Shown one piece after another: positions 48,364-59,431 of a stretch of DNA of 64,000 nucleotides. The notes under the pieces were generated by a model that saw only the letters and a list, made by a program, of their open reading frames with translations, made no database searches and was not told the DNA's origin. Origin of the DNA: Pilatotrama ljubarskyi (taxonomy: Eukaryota; Basidiomycota; Agaricomycetes; Polyporales; Polyporaceae); assembly GCA_022385805.1 (NCBI GenBank), contig MU277708.1:62001-126000 (forward strand). The letters are read 5' to 3'. The position numbers were made by a program, and so were the translations under genes. Each line of letters opens with the position of its first letter. The first letter of the stretch is position 1.

Positions 48364-48606
48364 TTAGCCACGGCGATCCGGGTCAGAGCTTGAGGTCGTC
48401 GCAGGCAGAAGCGTACTGATGAAGTTCCAAAGAGTCAAGCAGACATAGAGGACGGAGACGAGGCAGGCGAGAGTGAAATCGAACCAGAGGACAGAGGCCG
48501 CGAAGAGACAAGAGCACGGGCGTCTGGGGCAGCGTGGTGGCTGAACAACGCGTAAACAACGTTCGCGTCGGTCACGTGCGCGTGCCCGCGGACGCGTCTG
48601 AATCAT
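48364..48606 (-). CDS. Candidate small membrane protein (80 aa) just upstream of the RING gene
   Basis: The ATG at 48606 opens an 80-codon frame with a basic, Arg-rich N-terminus. Its second half is clearly hydrophobic: VLWFDFTLACLVSVLYVCLT followed by LWNFISTLLPATTSS. The stop TAA (48364-48366) is followed by GCC and then the ATG of the RING protein. Codons in the hydrophobic half end mostly in C, like expressed genes here. It may be a real small protein carried on a dicistronic mRNA, a 5' exon whose N-terminus differs from that given, or a long upstream frame controlling RING translation. No family is recognised. Confidence 0.4.
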   Translation of the reverse strand: MIQTRPRARARDRRERCLRVVQPPRCPRRPCSCLFAASVLWFDFTLACLVSVLYVCLTLWNFISTLLPATTSSSDPDRRG

Positions 48607-48867
48607 CCCAAGAGCGGTAACCTCGGCTAACCCTCAGCTGAGCACGCCTGCTTCTCGCTTCTCTCGGGACGGCGGGCTCCATCGTCTGCCCTTGTGACCT
48701 CCGCAGATGTCTTTTTCCACCCATATCAGGTGCAAGATGGAACTCCTTGGCTCTTGCTACGCCTCAAAAGCAGACATGGGTGGCTCGTCGCAGTCTTGTG
48801 CACTTCGCCCTGCGACCCCGGCACCTTCGCGGATAGGCACTTGCGCTTTCGGGACCCAGCAGACAGG
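48607..48867. promoter_or_regulatory. Divergent promoter between the small ORF/RING gene and MFS copy B
   Basis: Only 261 bp separate the two starts, so promoters for both directions must be here or within leaders. No clear TATA box. Confidence 0.4.
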
Positions 48868-50798
48868 ATGACGTCCTCCAGAACCTCCTCTCTTGCCGAG
48901 AAGGGTCCCATTGCGGATGTTGGTCCCGTAGACGTCGAACGGGACGATCCCGACGCTGAATTCGGTGGACATGAGGCTCGCAAGAAGCTGGAGCGCAAAC
49001 TCCTGCGCAAGCTCGACTTGCGGATGTCCATCCTGATTGTTATCTACATCCTCAACTACGTGCGTCGCGATCTCCTGTGTGTCAAAGCCCGTCGATGACT
49101 GACTCTGTCTTCTCAGGTCGACCGCAACAACGCAGGGTACCGTACCTCCCACGTCAGTCAGAACGAATGCGTATGCTGAGAGACGCCCAGAGCTGCCCGT
49201 CTGCGTGGGTTCGAAGCAGAGCTCCACCTGCAGGGTCAAGAGTTCGCGACGCTGCTCTCGATCCTCTACGTGGGGTATATCATCATGCAGGTCCCTTCGT
49301 GAGTCCTGCAGTCCTACCTTCTAGCACTCCAGAACAATTACTCACCGATGGGTGCAGGAACATGTTCCTCAACTTCATCGGCAAACCATCACTATACCTT
49401 CCCGGTTGTATGATGGTTTGGGGGACTCTCTCCATCCTCACGGGTAGGCGTCCGCGTCCGCGTCCCCTTCCCATCCTCTCTACTGACCCATTCCCCAGGC
49501 ATTACCAACAAGTAAGTCCCCGTGGATAGCCCTATCAGTCGATCCCGACATAACTCCCTACAGCTTCGTCGGTGCGCTCCTCACCCGCTTCTTCCTCGGC
49601 TTCGTCGAAGCCGCCTTCTTCCCGGGCGCGCTCTTCCTCATCAGCAAGTGGTACAAGCGCAGCGAGCTCGGCACGCGCACCGCGCTCCTCTATTGCGGGA
49701 ACATCATCTCCAACGCGTTCGGCGCGCTCATCGCCTCGGGCATCCTCAACGGCATGGACGGCAAGCTCGGCCGCGCCGCCTGGCGCTGGCTGTTCTACGT
49801 CGAGGGCGCGCTGACGGTCTTTGTGGCCATATGCGCGATCTTCATCCTCCCGGACTTTCCGGCGACGACGCGCAGGTGGTGGCTCAGCGAGGAGGAGCGC
49901 CGCCTTGCGATGCGGCGGATGGAGGAGGACGCGGGCGTGGGAGACGAGGCGGAGACAGAGGTTGGGGGCCAACTGACCGGATTGTGGCTCGCAGTCAAGG
50001 ATTGGAAGGTGTGGTGGATGGCGTTCGCGATGACGAGCCAGGTCGTCGCGTTGAGTTTCAACGCGTATTTCCCGACGCTGAGTGCGACGATGGGCTTCAA
50101 CCCCACCGTCACGTTGCTCCTGTGCGCCCCGCCCTTCGTGTTCACCGCGATCATGGCCTTCGTGATTTCACGGTCAGTCAGCCTAGCCCAGATTACCCGC
50201 TGTGCAGTTCGGACTGACAACGTATGCAGGCACTCCGACAAGACGGGCGAACGGTTCTACCACATCTCGGTCCCCATCTTCGGCGGCATCGTCGGGTTCA
50301 TCATCGCCATATGTACGATGAACACGGCAGCGAGATACGTTTCTCTGTGAGCTCCCTTTCACTGCTCATACTCGGCCGCGCAACCCGTACTCATGGCTCG
50401 ATGACACCATAGGTTCCTCATGGCGCAGTCATATGCCGGCTTCGTCGTCCTCTACACCTGGGTCAGCAACTCCTTCCCCCGCCCTCCATCCAAACGTGCG
50501 GTCGCAGTCGCCCTCGTCAACGCCTTCTCCCAGCTCGGAAACGTCGCCGGCTCGTGCGTCCTCTCTTCCCTCAATGTCCACCCCATTTTTGACTGACATG
50601 CACCTCGATAGATACGTGTGGCCGAGCCCGTGGGGCCCGACGTACCGGAAGTCGTACGCGATCTGCATCGCGACGGCGGGGTGCGCGATCGTGATGTGCT
50701 ACATCTTCAAGCTGCACCTCGCGCACCTGAACCGGCTGCTGGACAAGGAGGAGGAAGAGAAGGGCGTCAAGGAGAAGGGCTTCCGCTATTTGCTCTGA
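48868..50798 (+). CDS. MFS transporter, anion:cation symporter (Dal5/allantoate permease-like), copy B
   Basis: Paralog of the gene at 43038-44900. The ATG at 48868 starts MTSSRTSSLAEKGPIADVGP, followed by the same FGGHEARKKLERKLLRKLD segment and helix 1 (MSILIVIYILNYVDRNNAG). Shared landmarks include LLSILYVGYIIMQVPSNMFL, TRFFLGFVEAAFFPGALFLI, GILNGMDGKLGRAAWRWLFY, KDWKVWWMAFAMTSQVVALS, GERFYHISVPIFGGIVGFII and FLMAQSYAGFVVLYTWVSNS. The C-terminal tail is charged (LNRLLDKEEEEKGVKEKG). Several introns, at positions that look the same as in copy A, for example directly after the TGI(T) and AARYVSL segments. The third coding exon is far richer in C/G at third positions than copy A. The substrate is unknown. 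Confidence 0.88.
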
Positions 50799-50913
50799 TC
50801 TGGCCCTTTCAGTTGCGCATGTATGAGTGGACTAGATATTGTAGGACTTCAACTAAGACTGTCACCTCGGTCTGAGCACCGTTCAATGAGATCCCACCGG
50901 CCAGCTTCACAAC
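50799..50913. other. Spacer before tRNA-Cys
   Basis: 3' flank of MFS copy B leading into the tRNA gene. Confidence 0.4.
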
Positions 50914-50985
50914 GGCTCTATAGCTCAGTGGTAGAGCATACGATTGCAGATCGTGTGGTCCCGTGTTCGAACCACGGTGGGGCCT
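50914..50985 (+). tRNA. tRNA-Cys (anticodon GCA)
   Basis: A complete 72-nt cloverleaf. The acceptor stem pairs GGCTCTA (50914-50920) with TGGGGCC (50978-50984), and T is the discriminator. The D arm reads AGCTCAGTGGTAGAGC. The anticodon arm TACGA-TTGCAGA-TCGTG has GCA as anticodon. The T arm is CCGTG-TTCGAAC-CACGG. There is no intron and no encoded CCA, as usual in eukaryotes. A- and B-box sequences (TAGCTCAGTGG and GTTCGAACC) are intact. A TTTT at 50990-50993 can serve as the RNA polymerase III terminator. Confidence 0.95.
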
Positions 50986-50989
50986 CTGC

Positions 50990-50993
50990 TTTT
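50990..50993 (+). terminator. RNA polymerase III terminator of tRNA-Cys
   Basis: A run of four T residues five bases after the tRNA end. Confidence 0.6.
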
Positions 50994-52110
50994 CTCCTGC
51001 TTGCCTATGCACCTTTTTATGGCCATTTGCCACTGTCCTTCAGTTCGTACCCAAGGACCTCGACGTAAGTCCTACCTTCTAGGAGGTCTAGATCTAGAGG
51101 GCGGAGCGAGCAACGGACAGTTCTACCGTCTAACGTCCTCCTGGATAAGCTTCTAGTCATAGCTGCGTACTGACCTACAGGAGGAGCCACACATACATTT
51201 GCATGTCCGCTTCGATGCATGTATATACAGTCCACTGCGCGAGTAGCATACTGAGCCAAGGTCAGACCGTGTACAGTCCATGTATGCGACCAGGCTGGCA
51301 TGTTCATCAGAATTCAACGTCACATCCTTGCAACTCCCGCGGCTACGCCGGGTTCCGTCGGGCTTCGCGGCGTCCGACGTTCGATGAATAACACGGGCAC
51401 TCACGTTGGTAGAAGGGGGTCGCTGCTCCGTTGTCTTCTCGACACATGTCGGAGTTGAGCTGCGGCGAACGTAACAAGGAACATGAGCGCGCCTGTGTTG
51501 GCCCCAGATGACACGGAGCCTGGGGGTACGCCGGACGCGGGCTGTCAAGAATGAGATGCAGAGACGATCCGAGTGTACCGAGGGTGGCGGGATGCATGAG
51601 ACAGACGGGACGGAGCACAGGGGGCAGAGGAGATAGAGGAGGCCGAGCGAAGGCAGAAGGGTGTTCGAGAAGGCAAGAGAGCATCCCATGGGCGAGCCCT
51701 GGGCAGAGGAGATGGCCGATCTGACGAGTCTTGGGAGATCGCAGCGCACGTTGGAGGGCGATGGGATGCACGTGCGGGACATCGATGCAGGGGACAGCAG
51801 GAAGAGGAGAGGACAGACGAGGGCGCTCAGAGGACGAGAGCAGTCCGAGGGTGCTATACAAATCCCCACCACAGGATACAAAGGGTGGGGATGATGGGCG
51901 CGAGAGGAGATGGCGGTCGAGTGGCTGAGCAAAGTGCGCTCACGTTATGCGCGCCCGTCCTCGCCTCTCGCCCTCCATTCGCTCGACTGCCTTCACCGTC
52001 CTTCTACACCTCTCTCTCGTCCCTCTCTCGCCCTCCCCTCCGCCCCCCTCCTCCTCGCCGTCCTCGACATCCTCCTCCAGGCCGCCCTCCTCGGCGTCGG
52101 CCTGACGCAC
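50994..52110. other. Intergenic: tRNA-Cys to the Nem1-type gene
   Basis: 1.1 kb without a supported gene. The 259-codon minus-strand frame at 51153-51932 is Ser/Pro/Arg/Cys-rich with no motif and is judged a chance opening. The last 200 bp are strongly C/T-rich and fit the promoter and leader of the next gene. Confidence 0.45.
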
Positions 52111-53721
52111 ATGAACTCCCTCTCATACCTCTCCCGCCAGTTCGATGTCTTGGCCTCCCCCCGCACGCCACCCAGCACACCCACCTCAGAGAACGCTCCC
52201 CTGCTCTTCGACCGTGAGCACCACACAAGCCTCAAGCGGTCCGGCTCCACCAGGTCCTTCCTTGTCTCTCTGCCTCCCTCTTCCTCCGGAGCATGGACTC
52301 TCAAGAGGTCATATTCATCTCCTGCCGAGGTGAACCCGAGCCCGCCCTCCGCCTCTTCATCGACAACACCCCCCCTCGGCCCGTCCATCTCACGCAAACC
52401 TTCGCGTCCTCCCTCGCGACGTCCCTCTGTCTCCTCGACAGAGAAGGCCATCCGTCCGAAGGCCATCAGCGACTCTCCCCTGGTCAGGCATCTCGTCTTC
52501 GTGCGCATCATCCTCCAGCTCTGGCACGTCCTTCTCGCAGCCCTGCGCGCCCTCACCAGACAGAACGACGCCGCTGCAGCGGCCGCCCACGAGGTCGCCG
52601 TAGACGACAACTCGGATGAGGAGGAGAAGGACACCGAGGACGAGAGTAGAGACGAGAAGCCCCCAGTACCACTCGCTCCCCCATCTGTATTACTAGATTC
52701 CCAGCAACCTCCGTACCAGCCCGCAATCCCATCCCCGCTGTCCCACCATCCACCATCAGAGAAAGTACTCTCAATATCAATACCCTCCGCTGGCGCCGCT
52801 GGAAGCCCCGACGCCCGCCAGCCGTCCCTTGTGTCCGCCCAGTCTCCCACCTCTCCTTCTACGCTGACACCTCCCACTGCAACCCGCTCTCGGTCTGGAA
52901 CGCCCACTCCGCCCCACAAGCAGACTCCATTCCATCAACCGAAGACACTGGTGCTGGACTTGGACGAGACCCTCATCCACTCGACCTCGCGACCTCTCCC
53001 GTCCGTCGGCGGTTCCGGCCTGTTCGGATTCGGGAGCAGGAACAAGGGCGCAGGGTACACCGTCGAAGTCATGCTGGGTGGCCGCAGCACGCTCTATCAC
53101 GTGTATAAGCGGCCGTTCGTCGACTACTTCTTGAGAAAGGTATGCCCTGACCACCGCGTAATCTACGAGACCAGACTTGTAACGAACGGACGGTTCCGCC
53201 GCAGGTGTCGCAGTGGTATACGCTCGTTATCTTCACCGCGTCCATGCAGGAGTACGCGGACCCAGTGATTGACTGGCTTGACGCCGGACGAGGGATCCTA
53301 GGGCGTCGCTTGTTCCGCGAGGTGAGCGCGTCATCCTCATCGTCGCCGCTGGCCGGCCGCTCGAGACATTTTGACTGATATGAACTTGCCGCTGCCGCTC
53401 GCAGTCGTGTACACAGCTCCCTAATGGATCATATACCAAGGATCTGTCGATCGTCGAGGAGGACCTCTCGCGCGTCTGCCTCATAGACAACTCCCCGGTC
53501 TGTTACAGCATTAACGAAGGTCCGTCCTGTCCCTTCGCTCCCCTCGTGCTGGCCTGTCCACGCTGATACTGACCCGGCGCCTCGTAGCGAACGGCATACC
53601 GATAGAAGGCTGGACGCACGATCCCCACGACGAGGCCCTGCTCGACCTGCTCCCCGTGCTCGACTCGCTCCGCTTCACGCGCGACGTCCGGAGCGTTCTC
53701 GGGATCCGCGGCTTCTCATGA
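52111..53721 (+). CDS. NEM1: Nem1-type nuclear-envelope phosphatase (FCP/SCP-like)
   Basis: Catalytic subunit of the Nem1-Spo7 phosphatase, which activates the phosphatidate phosphatase Pah1 at the nuclear envelope and ER. I chose the ATG at 52111 ([17 protein letters not shown]) because this start resembles that of other fungal Nem1 proteins; an in-frame ATG at 51910 also exists. A long Ser/Pro-rich region contains one membrane segment ([20 protein letters not shown], about residues 123-147). The catalytic domain starts at about residue 280 with [15 protein letters not shown], the DxDxT acyl-phosphate motif. It continues [39 protein letters not shown] and [20 protein letters not shown], ending [17 protein letters not shown]. 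Three introns, all canonical, lie in the catalytic half. Confidence 0.9.
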
Positions 53722-54640
53722 CACCTCGCCACCCTCGCGCGTCTACCCTCCTCCACGCGCCGTCCTGCACGCACCTCGTCTTCGCCTTCGCCATACATAC
53801 CGCTCGCGAGAGCGCAGGGCCGTGCGGTCCGCGTCCGCACGCGCAGACGCGCGAGATGCGCCGGCTGCGGTAATGGCCACGCCTCTGACGCTCCCTCAGG
53901 GCGTGGCTTCCCTTGCATAGAGCGATACTGTGCGCTTCGATCCTTCGTATCTTGCGTCTCCGGTGGTACGGGTCTTGTCCGTCGTGTTGTCATTGAAAGA
54001 ACTATCGTCGCATATCTGCTAATTATTCCACACAACCACACGCCCGTTCTGTCCCCGCCCGTAACCGTTCTCACTACTCGTAGTCACCCCTCCTCGCCCC
54101 CTCCATACCTCCGCTTTCGGGAACCCAGGACTGCCTCGATCAATGATGCATATGACCACGCAACTTCTTCCATTCCACGCTTTCTCTCGGGCTCAGTACT
54201 AGCACGCTAATCGTTCGCAAGCCGCGGCCAGCTGCTGCTGTATATCTGTACTACGTACATAGCGCTTCCGGCCAAGAAACACCCATCGCACGCCAACGTC
54301 GTCAGGATCCAATATGTTCCTAGAGGTCTCTCGGCACCGTGAAGGCGGAGGCAGCGGTAGATCGTCCCGAGCGCAATCAGCCAGGGATGGTAGGAGGTCG
54401 TGGTCGTCATCTACATGGGATTCGTGATTGCATATCAGGCTGCGGACAGAGTACAATGCGGCACCGCTCCGTGGAGTCAAGAAGGGAGAGCAACTAGTAG
54501 AACATGGGTGGCGAAAGGGTAGGGAAGCCCGGGGTCATAATGTAAACACAGATCATTAGGCGAGCAAGAGGCGGTTCGAGCGAGAGGAAAGAAGGAAACG
54601 CAACGCCGAGTCCCAGCGATTAGACGGACGGCAGTCACGG
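53722..54640. other. Convergent intergenic region
   Basis: 3' flanks of the Nem1-type gene (+) and Snf7 (-). Two overlapping minus-strand frames lie at 54199-54480, one with a hydrophobic stretch (YWILTTLACDGCFLAGSAMY at about 54250-54330). I cannot decide whether either is real. Confidence 0.35.
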
Positions 54641-55677
54641 CTACATGGCCAGCGCGGCCTGTAGCTCCTTGAGCTGCGCCTCCTCGTCGTCCTCGACTGC
54701 TTGTCGCTCTGCGCGGAGGGCCAGCGTCAGCGGACGAGCGGCCCGGGAGCGGGAGCGAGAGCACGTACTGTCCTCGATTCGGCTGGGTCCTGCTGGATGG
54801 TGCACGGGTACGTGGTCCGCCATGAGCCGCTCGTTGAGCTCGTCCTGCTCGTACTCGGCGAGCTCCGCCTTGAGCTCGTCCTGCGATGACGGTCAGTAAG
54901 AGTAAAAGGCGACCGGGGACACCGCCCTTGGGCGCGGGAGGGAGAAGATGACGCGATGCGCACCTCGTCGATGTCGACGCCGGCGTATGTGCTCGTGGAG
55001 ATCGCCTCCGAGACCTCGTTCGCGAGCTGTGTCTGCTCCTGGATCTCCGCCATCGTCTGGTCGACCTTGTCGATCGTGCTGCATCACCCAACGAAGCGGC
55101 GTCAGTACGCGCGGGCGGAGCCGCACCCGCAGAGATACCCGAGTACAGAGAGGGAGAGGGGACGCACAGCTTCCCGTGGATGTGTTGGAGCGCGGTGGCC
55201 GCCTTCTTCATCGCGGCCATGTTCTCCGCGTTGAAGCTCGCGGACTCGAGCGTGTTGACCTGCATCTCGAGCTGGAAGCGGGTGTTCTGCAGCCGCTCGA
55301 GCTCCTGCTCGGTCACCTTCTTCCGCCGCAGCGCAGCGGTCGCAGCTGTCCCCCGCACACGCATACATACGCAGAGAGCACGGTCCCAATTGAGATATGC
55401 CGACGAGTTTCAGGGTAGACCGGGGATGTCCATGCGCACATGAGCAAGTGGCTGGGTGGGGAAGGGAGATTGGGATTGGGAGGACAAGCTGCTCACCTGC
55501 CTTGTTCGAAACCGCATTCGCCCGCGCCTTCTTTATCTCCTCGTCGATCTTCTTCTGCAGGTACTCCTCCTTCTTCTCAATCATCTGCAGCTGCTGGCGG
55601 AGCGTCACTATCGCGTCGCGGGACGACTCCTTCGGGTCGCGCCGCCCGCCAAAGTAGCTCATGATCCCGGCCATCAT
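54641..55677 (-). CDS. SNF7: ESCRT-III subunit Snf7/Vps32 (CHMP4)
   Basis: Core filament-forming subunit of ESCRT-III, acting in multivesicular-body sorting and membrane scission. The ATG at 55677 gives MMAGIMSYFGGRRDPKESSR; the fifth-codon-later MSYFGG is an alternative start. Basic helix 1 reads DAIVTLRQQLQMIEKKEEYL, followed by QKKIDEEIKKARANAVSNK. Helix 2 is RRKKVTEQELERLQNTRFQL and NAENMAAMKKAATALQHIHG. The acidic C-terminal half includes IDKVDQTMAEIQEQTQLANE and a terminal MIM-like helix EEAQLKELQAALAM that should bind Vps4 or Bro1 partners. About 220 aa in six exons, with in-frame joins (for example HGKL|DKVD and EDK|RQAVEDD). A typical family member. Confidence 0.92.
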
Positions 55678-56358
55678 TGTGCTCTCTGCTGGGTCGTCCG
55701 GGGTGCGTGTGTGCGTCTACCAGAGTCCGTGTGTGCGAGAGGAGAAACGTAGGAAGGAGAAAGCGGGAGGCAGTGGGAGTGGGAGTGGCAGCGAGTGTTG
55801 GTCAGAGTGTAGTGTGGAAGCGCCCGAGGCACTAGGCCGCTTGTGTCTGCGACGGTGCGACCGGCGAGGGCGTCACTCGATCCGCCCGATAAGGAAGGTG
55901 TCTACGTTCGAGAAGCTACTCTGACGCTGCTTTCCGCTCTCCCTCTCTCTCTCGCACTCATGATAGTCGGCCGCGGCGACGCTGTGCGATTCTGCGCGAT
56001 TGCGTGCTGTACACAAGCAAGTAACGTCATTGTTGCAGCCTTGATAACCAGATGCGGGCATACAATGGGCCAGTACCGGTCTGATTACGGCCATGTCGGC
56101 GCTACCTCTGCTAAGCTGGCATCAGAACTCGCACGCAAACGACAGATAATCCAGCGAGATGCAGTGTCAATCGAGTCAGCGTCCAGGGTACAGGAGCATA
56201 GGGCACCACGGGTATCGTAGCAGGCAGCGCAAGGGTGAGTGGAACAGTTCTAGTCCTTGAGACGCCTACACATTCGCATTTGAGTCCCGGCCAAGCGGTG
56301 ACCCACGACCTGGAAGACATTAAAAGAAGCACGTCTTCTATGAGTCTACAGAAATAAG
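55678..56358. other. Intergenic: SNF7 promoter and ceramide synthase 3' flank
   Basis: 681 bp between two minus-strand genes. No supported coding frame or repeat. Confidence 0.5.
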
Positions 56359-57689
56359 TTAGTCGTTCTTTTTGGGATCGTCCTCGCCGTCGCTGCGGCA
56401 GAACCTTGTCAGTTCATGGCAGATAATATATCAAGGGAATGCACTCACTCCTCCTCGTCGCTCCGCGTGTCCTCCGCGCCCTGTCCGCTCACTACCCTGT
56501 ACGCTACGCGGCAGATCATCCAGAACCAAACCAACTGGATGATCTGAAGCCGTGTCGGTTAGCACAGCGCGAACGACCATACAAACCAGGACATGCGTAC
56601 CTGCATCGTTACTAGCATGCCGAAGAACCCAAAATAGACCTTCTTGGTCATGTAGTGTCCCGTTGGTGGGTTCCATATCCGCGGAACGATGTACCACGCC
56701 TCCCAAGTAGCCTTGATGACTAGGAGGAACAGCACGTGCCGGGTGACGAGCCAAGAGAGGAGGAAAACGACAAAGGTTGCATCGCACAGAGTGGTGAAGC
56801 CAAGGTATCTGAGCATTTTCGCGAGCTAACGCTTTGTGGTCAGTCTGACGGTAACAGCAGACACACGGAAGGGTCATACTGGAAGGAAGATGTCACACCA
56901 GTCCATGAGAACCATAATGAGGCAGCCGACGCGAGTATAGTTGTAGAAGTAGCTGCCGACCATGAGGATGACCGTGATGATATGGTGCGTCAACATCTGC
57001 CAGTGGTCCTTTCTTCGCGCTTCGGCATTGATGATGAGGATCTGGTGGAAGTAGAAGGCGGTCTCCAGCAAGTAGTAGAACTTGATTGGGCCCGCGAGGG
57101 GAATATGGGGATAGCCGATCAATGCATTGATCGGATTCAGGATGGCGGTCGGGAGGTGCGTATGGATATACTGCAGTCCACAGGGATAGATGAGTGTGAG
57201 GTAGGCGAGGGTGCAAGTACCGAAAGCGCTCACCACACCGAAGCACATCTGAGCCAGGTAATACACTACGGACCAGCCCTGCTCGGCGAAGCGTATCACG
57301 CTTCTCTGCATCTTCTTGGCTTCCTGCCTGGAGATAGCGGAGCCGTTTGCATGCGCAGCATGGCCATTGCCGTTTGCATGGCCGTTTGCGTGCCCGTTCG
57401 CCTTGCCGTTGCCGTTAGCGAGGGCGGCCTGCTTCTGCTTGGAGAGCCTCAGGTCGCGGCTGAGTTTCCAGCGAGCGAAGGGTTCCATGACATAGATACG
57501 TGTCACGTCGCGGAGGACAGCCATGACAGCAATGCAGGTGATGATGATGCAGCCGTCGAGGAGTCCGGTGCCATAGTAGTTGGAGGTGGGGAAGGAGTCT
57601 GGCTGTGCGGGAGGTGCGGTCGGGTACGAGAGGATGAAGAAGGGGATGAGCGGCTTGGGCAGCCACGCCGGGGCCTGATCGGTGTTCAT
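56359..57689 (-). CDS. Ceramide synthase, LAG1/LAC1 type
   Basis: ER membrane enzyme joining a fatty acyl-CoA to a sphingoid base. The ATG at 57689 starts MNTDQAPAWLPKPLIPFFIL. After the first membrane helix, a cytosolic loop holds a low-complexity Asn-Gly-His-Ala repeat (ANGNGKANGHANGHANGNGH). The TLC domain follows: RFAEQGWSVVYYLAQMCFGV, KFYYLLETAFYFHQILIINA and ARRKDHWQMLTHHIITVILM with the catalytic-type HH pair. Then come VGCLIMVLMDWCDIFLPLAK and WEAWYIVPRIWNPP. The C-terminal tail is acidic and ends PKKND, a dilysine KKxx signal for ER retrieval. The last exon is tiny, joined by a donor GTGAGT after SDEEE at about 56448, and the stop is at 56359-56361. Three or so introns. All landmarks are present. 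Confidence 0.93.
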
Positions 57690-58156
57690 GACGGTCGGTA
57701 CGCAGGAATGTCACGTCAGCAAGTCATGAAAAGACGGAGGGAGATGTTGCGACGCGTGAGTGCTCGGGCCGACGTGGTGTGCAGCGGATGCACGGGCGCT
57801 GGTATGTGCAGGAGTCGTCCGGACGCGACGAGTGGGTGTCGTGGAGGCGGGGCGGGCGTCGGGGGCGGTCGTGGGCGGGCAAAGGAGTGCGTCCTGCAGA
57901 GGGTGAGTATAGAGGCAGCGAGGGCAGACGCGCTGTGTATTCTGCGCTGGCCAAAAAGATGGCCCCAAATTCAAAACGCGCACGGGCGTCGGGCCACTTC
58001 CTCCGGCGTCTACGCGATCGAGCTCAACAGCCGCCCGTGCTGCCCGTGGGAACACCGCACACAGGCGCCAAATCCAGCATCCATACTCAACGCCATCTGC
58101 GTCTGCTCCGGCTCGCGTCCAGTCCTCCCCCGCCTCGCGCTCCCCCTGCCGCTGCC
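57690..58156. promoter_or_regulatory. Divergent promoter between ceramide synthase and the two-RRM protein
   Basis: 467 bp between start codons on opposite strands. The last 100 bp before 58157 are C/T-rich, as in many fungal leaders. No TATA box is clear. Confidence 0.4.
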
Positions 58157-59122
58157 ATGTCCTCGACGCAACCAAACGAGACGCTCTACATCAAAAACCT
58201 CAACGACAAGGTCAGGAAGGAGGAGCTGCGCGCCCAGCTCTACGCCCTCTTCACCACCTATGGCCGCATCCTCGACGTAGTCGCCCTCAAGGGGCCCAAA
58301 ATGAAGGGACAGGCGTTCGTCGTTTTCACCGACCTCGCAGGGGCCACGGCGGCCTTGAGGGGCTGCGAAGGTATGATCTTCTACGATAAGCCAATGGTGC
58401 GCCATCCGTCTCAAGGCTGCTCGCATGTGGATCCCTTTGATATCAATGCCCCGCGCCGCCGCTATAGCACATTGAGTACGCGAAGAGCAAGTCATATGCG
58501 ACGCTCCGGAGAGAGGACCCCAACTTTGTGCCCCCCACGTCGATCCACGCGAAGAATGCGCCGAATGCGCGCGCGCTGAACGGCTCGTCCGCAGAGAAGA
58601 GGCAGCGAGATGATCGCATGGACGAGGACGCGCGAGAAGTCAAGCGGGAAAAGACGGACAACAGCGATGACGAGGGCGAGGAGATGGAGATCGAGGACGA
58701 TGAGGAGGCCGCGAAGCAGGCTGCTCCCGCAAACGGTACGCATGTCGCGTGCCTCCACAGCGCTTCTGCAGTGCTAACGCCGTTCTGCGACAGGCCAGGT
58801 TCCCGCTGCGGTCCAACAACCATCGGCGCGACTCATGTGTCTCAACCTCCCACAAGAGGTCACGGACGACGTATTAGCGGTACTATTCCAACAGTACGCA
58901 CACCGTCCATTCCCAGCTTCGGCAGATCACTGACGAACCTCCAGGTACCAAGGTTTCCACTCCGTCCAGGTCGTCCCATCACCTACACCAAATGCGGCGG
59001 GACAGAGGGTCAAGATGGCGTACGTGATGTACGACTCTCCCGATCTCGCAACCGTCGCAAAAGAGGCTCTAGACGGCTTCACACTCAAGAGGGGATGGGT
59101 GATGTCTGTTTCGTATATCTAG
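58157..59122 (+). CDS. U1A/U2B''-type snRNP protein with two RRMs
   Basis: Spliceosomal RNA-binding protein of the SNF/U1A/U2B'' family. The ATG at 58157 gives MSSTQPNETLYIKNLNDKVR. RRM1 shows RNP2 ETLYIKNLN and RNP1 KMKGQAFVVF, the U1A/U2B'' wording, and the lead-in KVRKEELRAQLYALFTTYGR. A linker rich in K, R, D and E (EKRQRDDRMDEDAREVKREK) carries a likely nuclear localisation signal. RRM2 starts LMCLNLPQEVTDDVLAVLFQ and ends LDGFTLKRGWVMSVSYI. The gene has introns after KPM, APANG and around FQQY. The two-RRM layout and length of about 255 aa fit U2B''/U1A; in fungi a single gene often serves both particles, so I cannot separate them. Confidence 0.88.
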
Positions 59123-59431
59123 CTTTGTACTCCATATCGTGTAATCTGTATCTCAGGAAGTTGCCTTTCAGATTGGACGATGCCGATGCCAGCGTTGAGA
59201 CAGTGAGGTGGTTTCATCCATGTTTGCATAGTACTGTATCAAAGTCGTAACCCATGCAGACGAAGGGAACCCAATTGCTTCCTGGCATGAGTCCTGCAGC
59301 GCGGTACTTAACTAGCGGTCGTCATCGCCGACCAAGTTCGAAAATCCCTCTGAAGCGGTATGAACCTTCAGTTTGCTATGATACACTACAGGTACATTTG
59401 TAAGTCACTTCTCCAGCTATCCCACAACCTC
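59123..59431. other. Convergent 3' flanks of the two-RRM gene and Hsp31
   Basis: About 310 bp. Nothing further supported. Confidence 0.45.

Noticed and set aside
51153..51932. 259-codon minus-strand frame between tRNA-Cys and the Nem1-type gene
   Set aside because: Composition is rich in Ser, Pro, Arg and Cys without domain, signal or conserved block; most likely a chance opening in skewed promoter DNA.
51910..52110. Upstream in-frame ATG that would lengthen the Nem1-type protein
   Set aside because: The added residues lie in a C/T-rich leader, and the start at 52111 ([10 protein letters not shown]) resembles other fungal Nem1 N-termini.
54199..54480. Two overlapping minus-strand frames, one hydrophobic
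   Set aside because: Neither has a convincing start, splice partner or family; they exclude each other and may both be chance.
56736..58280. 514-codon open frame on the plus strand
   Set aside because: It is antisense to the ceramide synthase exons over most of its length and has no motif; the minus strand has the full TLC domain.
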